A stretch of DNA of 15,377 bases, from positions 1 to 15,377 of the forward strand of contig CAWUIH010000038.1 in the NCBI GenBank assembly GCA_963922495.1. Reading direction: 5' to 3'. The notes below the pieces were generated by a model. It saw only the letters and a program-made list of their open reading frames with translations. It did no database searches and was not told where the DNA came from. Below, one piece after another: positions 14,886-15,377 of the stretch; positions within the stretch are counted from its first letter, which is position 1; every line of letters begins with the position of its first letter. The DNA comes from CAWUIH01 sp963922495 (GTDB lineage: Bacteria > Pseudomonadota > Gammaproteobacteria > Coxiellales > Coxiellaceae). A program made the position numbers and the translations under genes.

Positions 14886-15308
14886 ATGAATCGACAACAA
14901 AAAAGACATAATGCCAGACGCTATGCCTTGCAAGCCCATTATCAATGGCTACATCATCAACAAAATGCTAGTGAGGCGCTCAAATCATTTTATGAAGAGC
15001 ATAATCTCAGTGATGCTGATAAGGCATACTTTGATGATTTACTGAAAGGCTCTATTCAGCACGTAACAATCATTGACGAATTAATGACACCACATTTGGA
15101 TCGTGCTATTAGTGAATTGAACCCCATAGAGCTTTCAGTGTTACGCATCGCTATCCATGAGTTATTACATCGTAAAGATGTCCCTTACAAGGTAATATTG
15201 AATGAAGCATTGGAGCTGAATAAAGAGTTTGGCTCCGAGCAAGGGCATAAATTTGTCAACGCAGTGCTGCATAAATTACTCAATGAAATTCGTCCAGAGA
15301 AGTATTAG
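14886..15308 (+). CDS. nusB: transcription antitermination factor NusB
   Basis: NusB pairs with NusE (S10) to bind boxA RNA and prevent premature termination in rRNA operons. The 140-residue, all-helical protein has the family's N-terminal ARRYALQAHYQW segment (10-21), the central helix ELNPIELSVLRIAIHELL (77-94), and the conserved end VPYKVILNEALELNKEFG then KFVNAVLHKL (99-131). The ATG lies one base after the nrdR stop (TAATATG) and lacks a strong ribosome binding site of its own, so coupled translation is likely. In many gammaproteobacteria ribD and other riboflavin genes lie between nrdR and nusB; here they are absent. After the stop only 69 AT-rich bases remain, with no clear terminator. 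Confidence 0.97.
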   Translation: MNRQQKRHNARRYALQAHYQWLHHQQNASEALKSFYEEHNLSDADKAYFDDLLKGSIQHVTIIDELMTPHLDRAISELNPIELSVLRIAIHELLHRKDVPYKVILNEALELNKEFGSEQGHKFVNAVLHKLLNEIRPEKY

Positions 15309-15377
15309 TTGTAGATTTTCCTGACTTTGACGGAAATTTCTCTAACCTATTGAAAATATAGAAAATCATATTCTGAT

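Noticed and set aside
15314..15341. Imperfect hairpin after nusB (TTTCC pairing with GGAAA) as a terminator
   Set aside because: Only 5 continuous base pairs, a 10-base loop and no T-run afterwards on the plus strand.

Overview
The window reads as chromosomal DNA of a gammaproteobacterium, most likely of the Legionella/Coxiella/Berkiella kind. This is an inference. The support is the low-to-moderate GC, a surface lipoprotein of the RT0821/Lpp0805 (Rickettsia 17-kDa antigen-like) type, a PAS histidine kinase with a Legionella-like NMSHDIRTPITG phospho-acceptor box, and a compact housekeeping block hemB-radA-glyA-nrdR-nusB.

The left half (1-8657) lies entirely on the minus strand. In transcription order it holds a one-module NRPS (C-A-PCP), a one-module PKS without an acyltransferase (KS-KR-ACP-TE), a serine alpha/beta-hydrolase, and the 5' part of a PAS histidine kinase that runs off the left edge. 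NRPS and PKS overlap in TAATG, and the hydrolase starts 28 bases after the PKS stop with its own strong ribosome binding site, so these three look like one operon. By assembly-line logic, an acyl donor would be condensed with one amino acid, extended by one malonyl unit supplied by an acyltransferase in trans, reduced to the beta-hydroxy level and released by the TE. The simplest product is an N-acyl gamma-amino-beta-hydroxy acid (statine-like) or a cyclised derivative. I recognise no known cluster with this exact makeup. The hydrolase ends in Cys-Thr-Leu-Ser, which fits a eukaryotic CaaX prenylation signal.

The middle (8658-10211) has a gene-free stretch of about 720 bases rich in short dyads and direct repeats, then an unrecognised five-helix membrane protein on the minus strand. 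That gene has a near-consensus sigma-70 promoter whose -35 box is overlapped by a perfect 7-bp inverted repeat.

The right half (10212-15308) is on the plus strand: a glycine-zipper lipoprotein, hemB (haem synthesis), radA (recombination), glyA (one-carbon metabolism), nrdR (ribonucleotide reductase repressor) and nusB (antitermination). From hemB onward the genes are tightly packed or overlapping. The riboflavin genes that commonly sit between nrdR and nusB in gammaproteobacteria are absent here. No rRNA, tRNA, CRISPR array, insertion sequence, phosphopantetheinyl transferase or dedicated exporter was seen.
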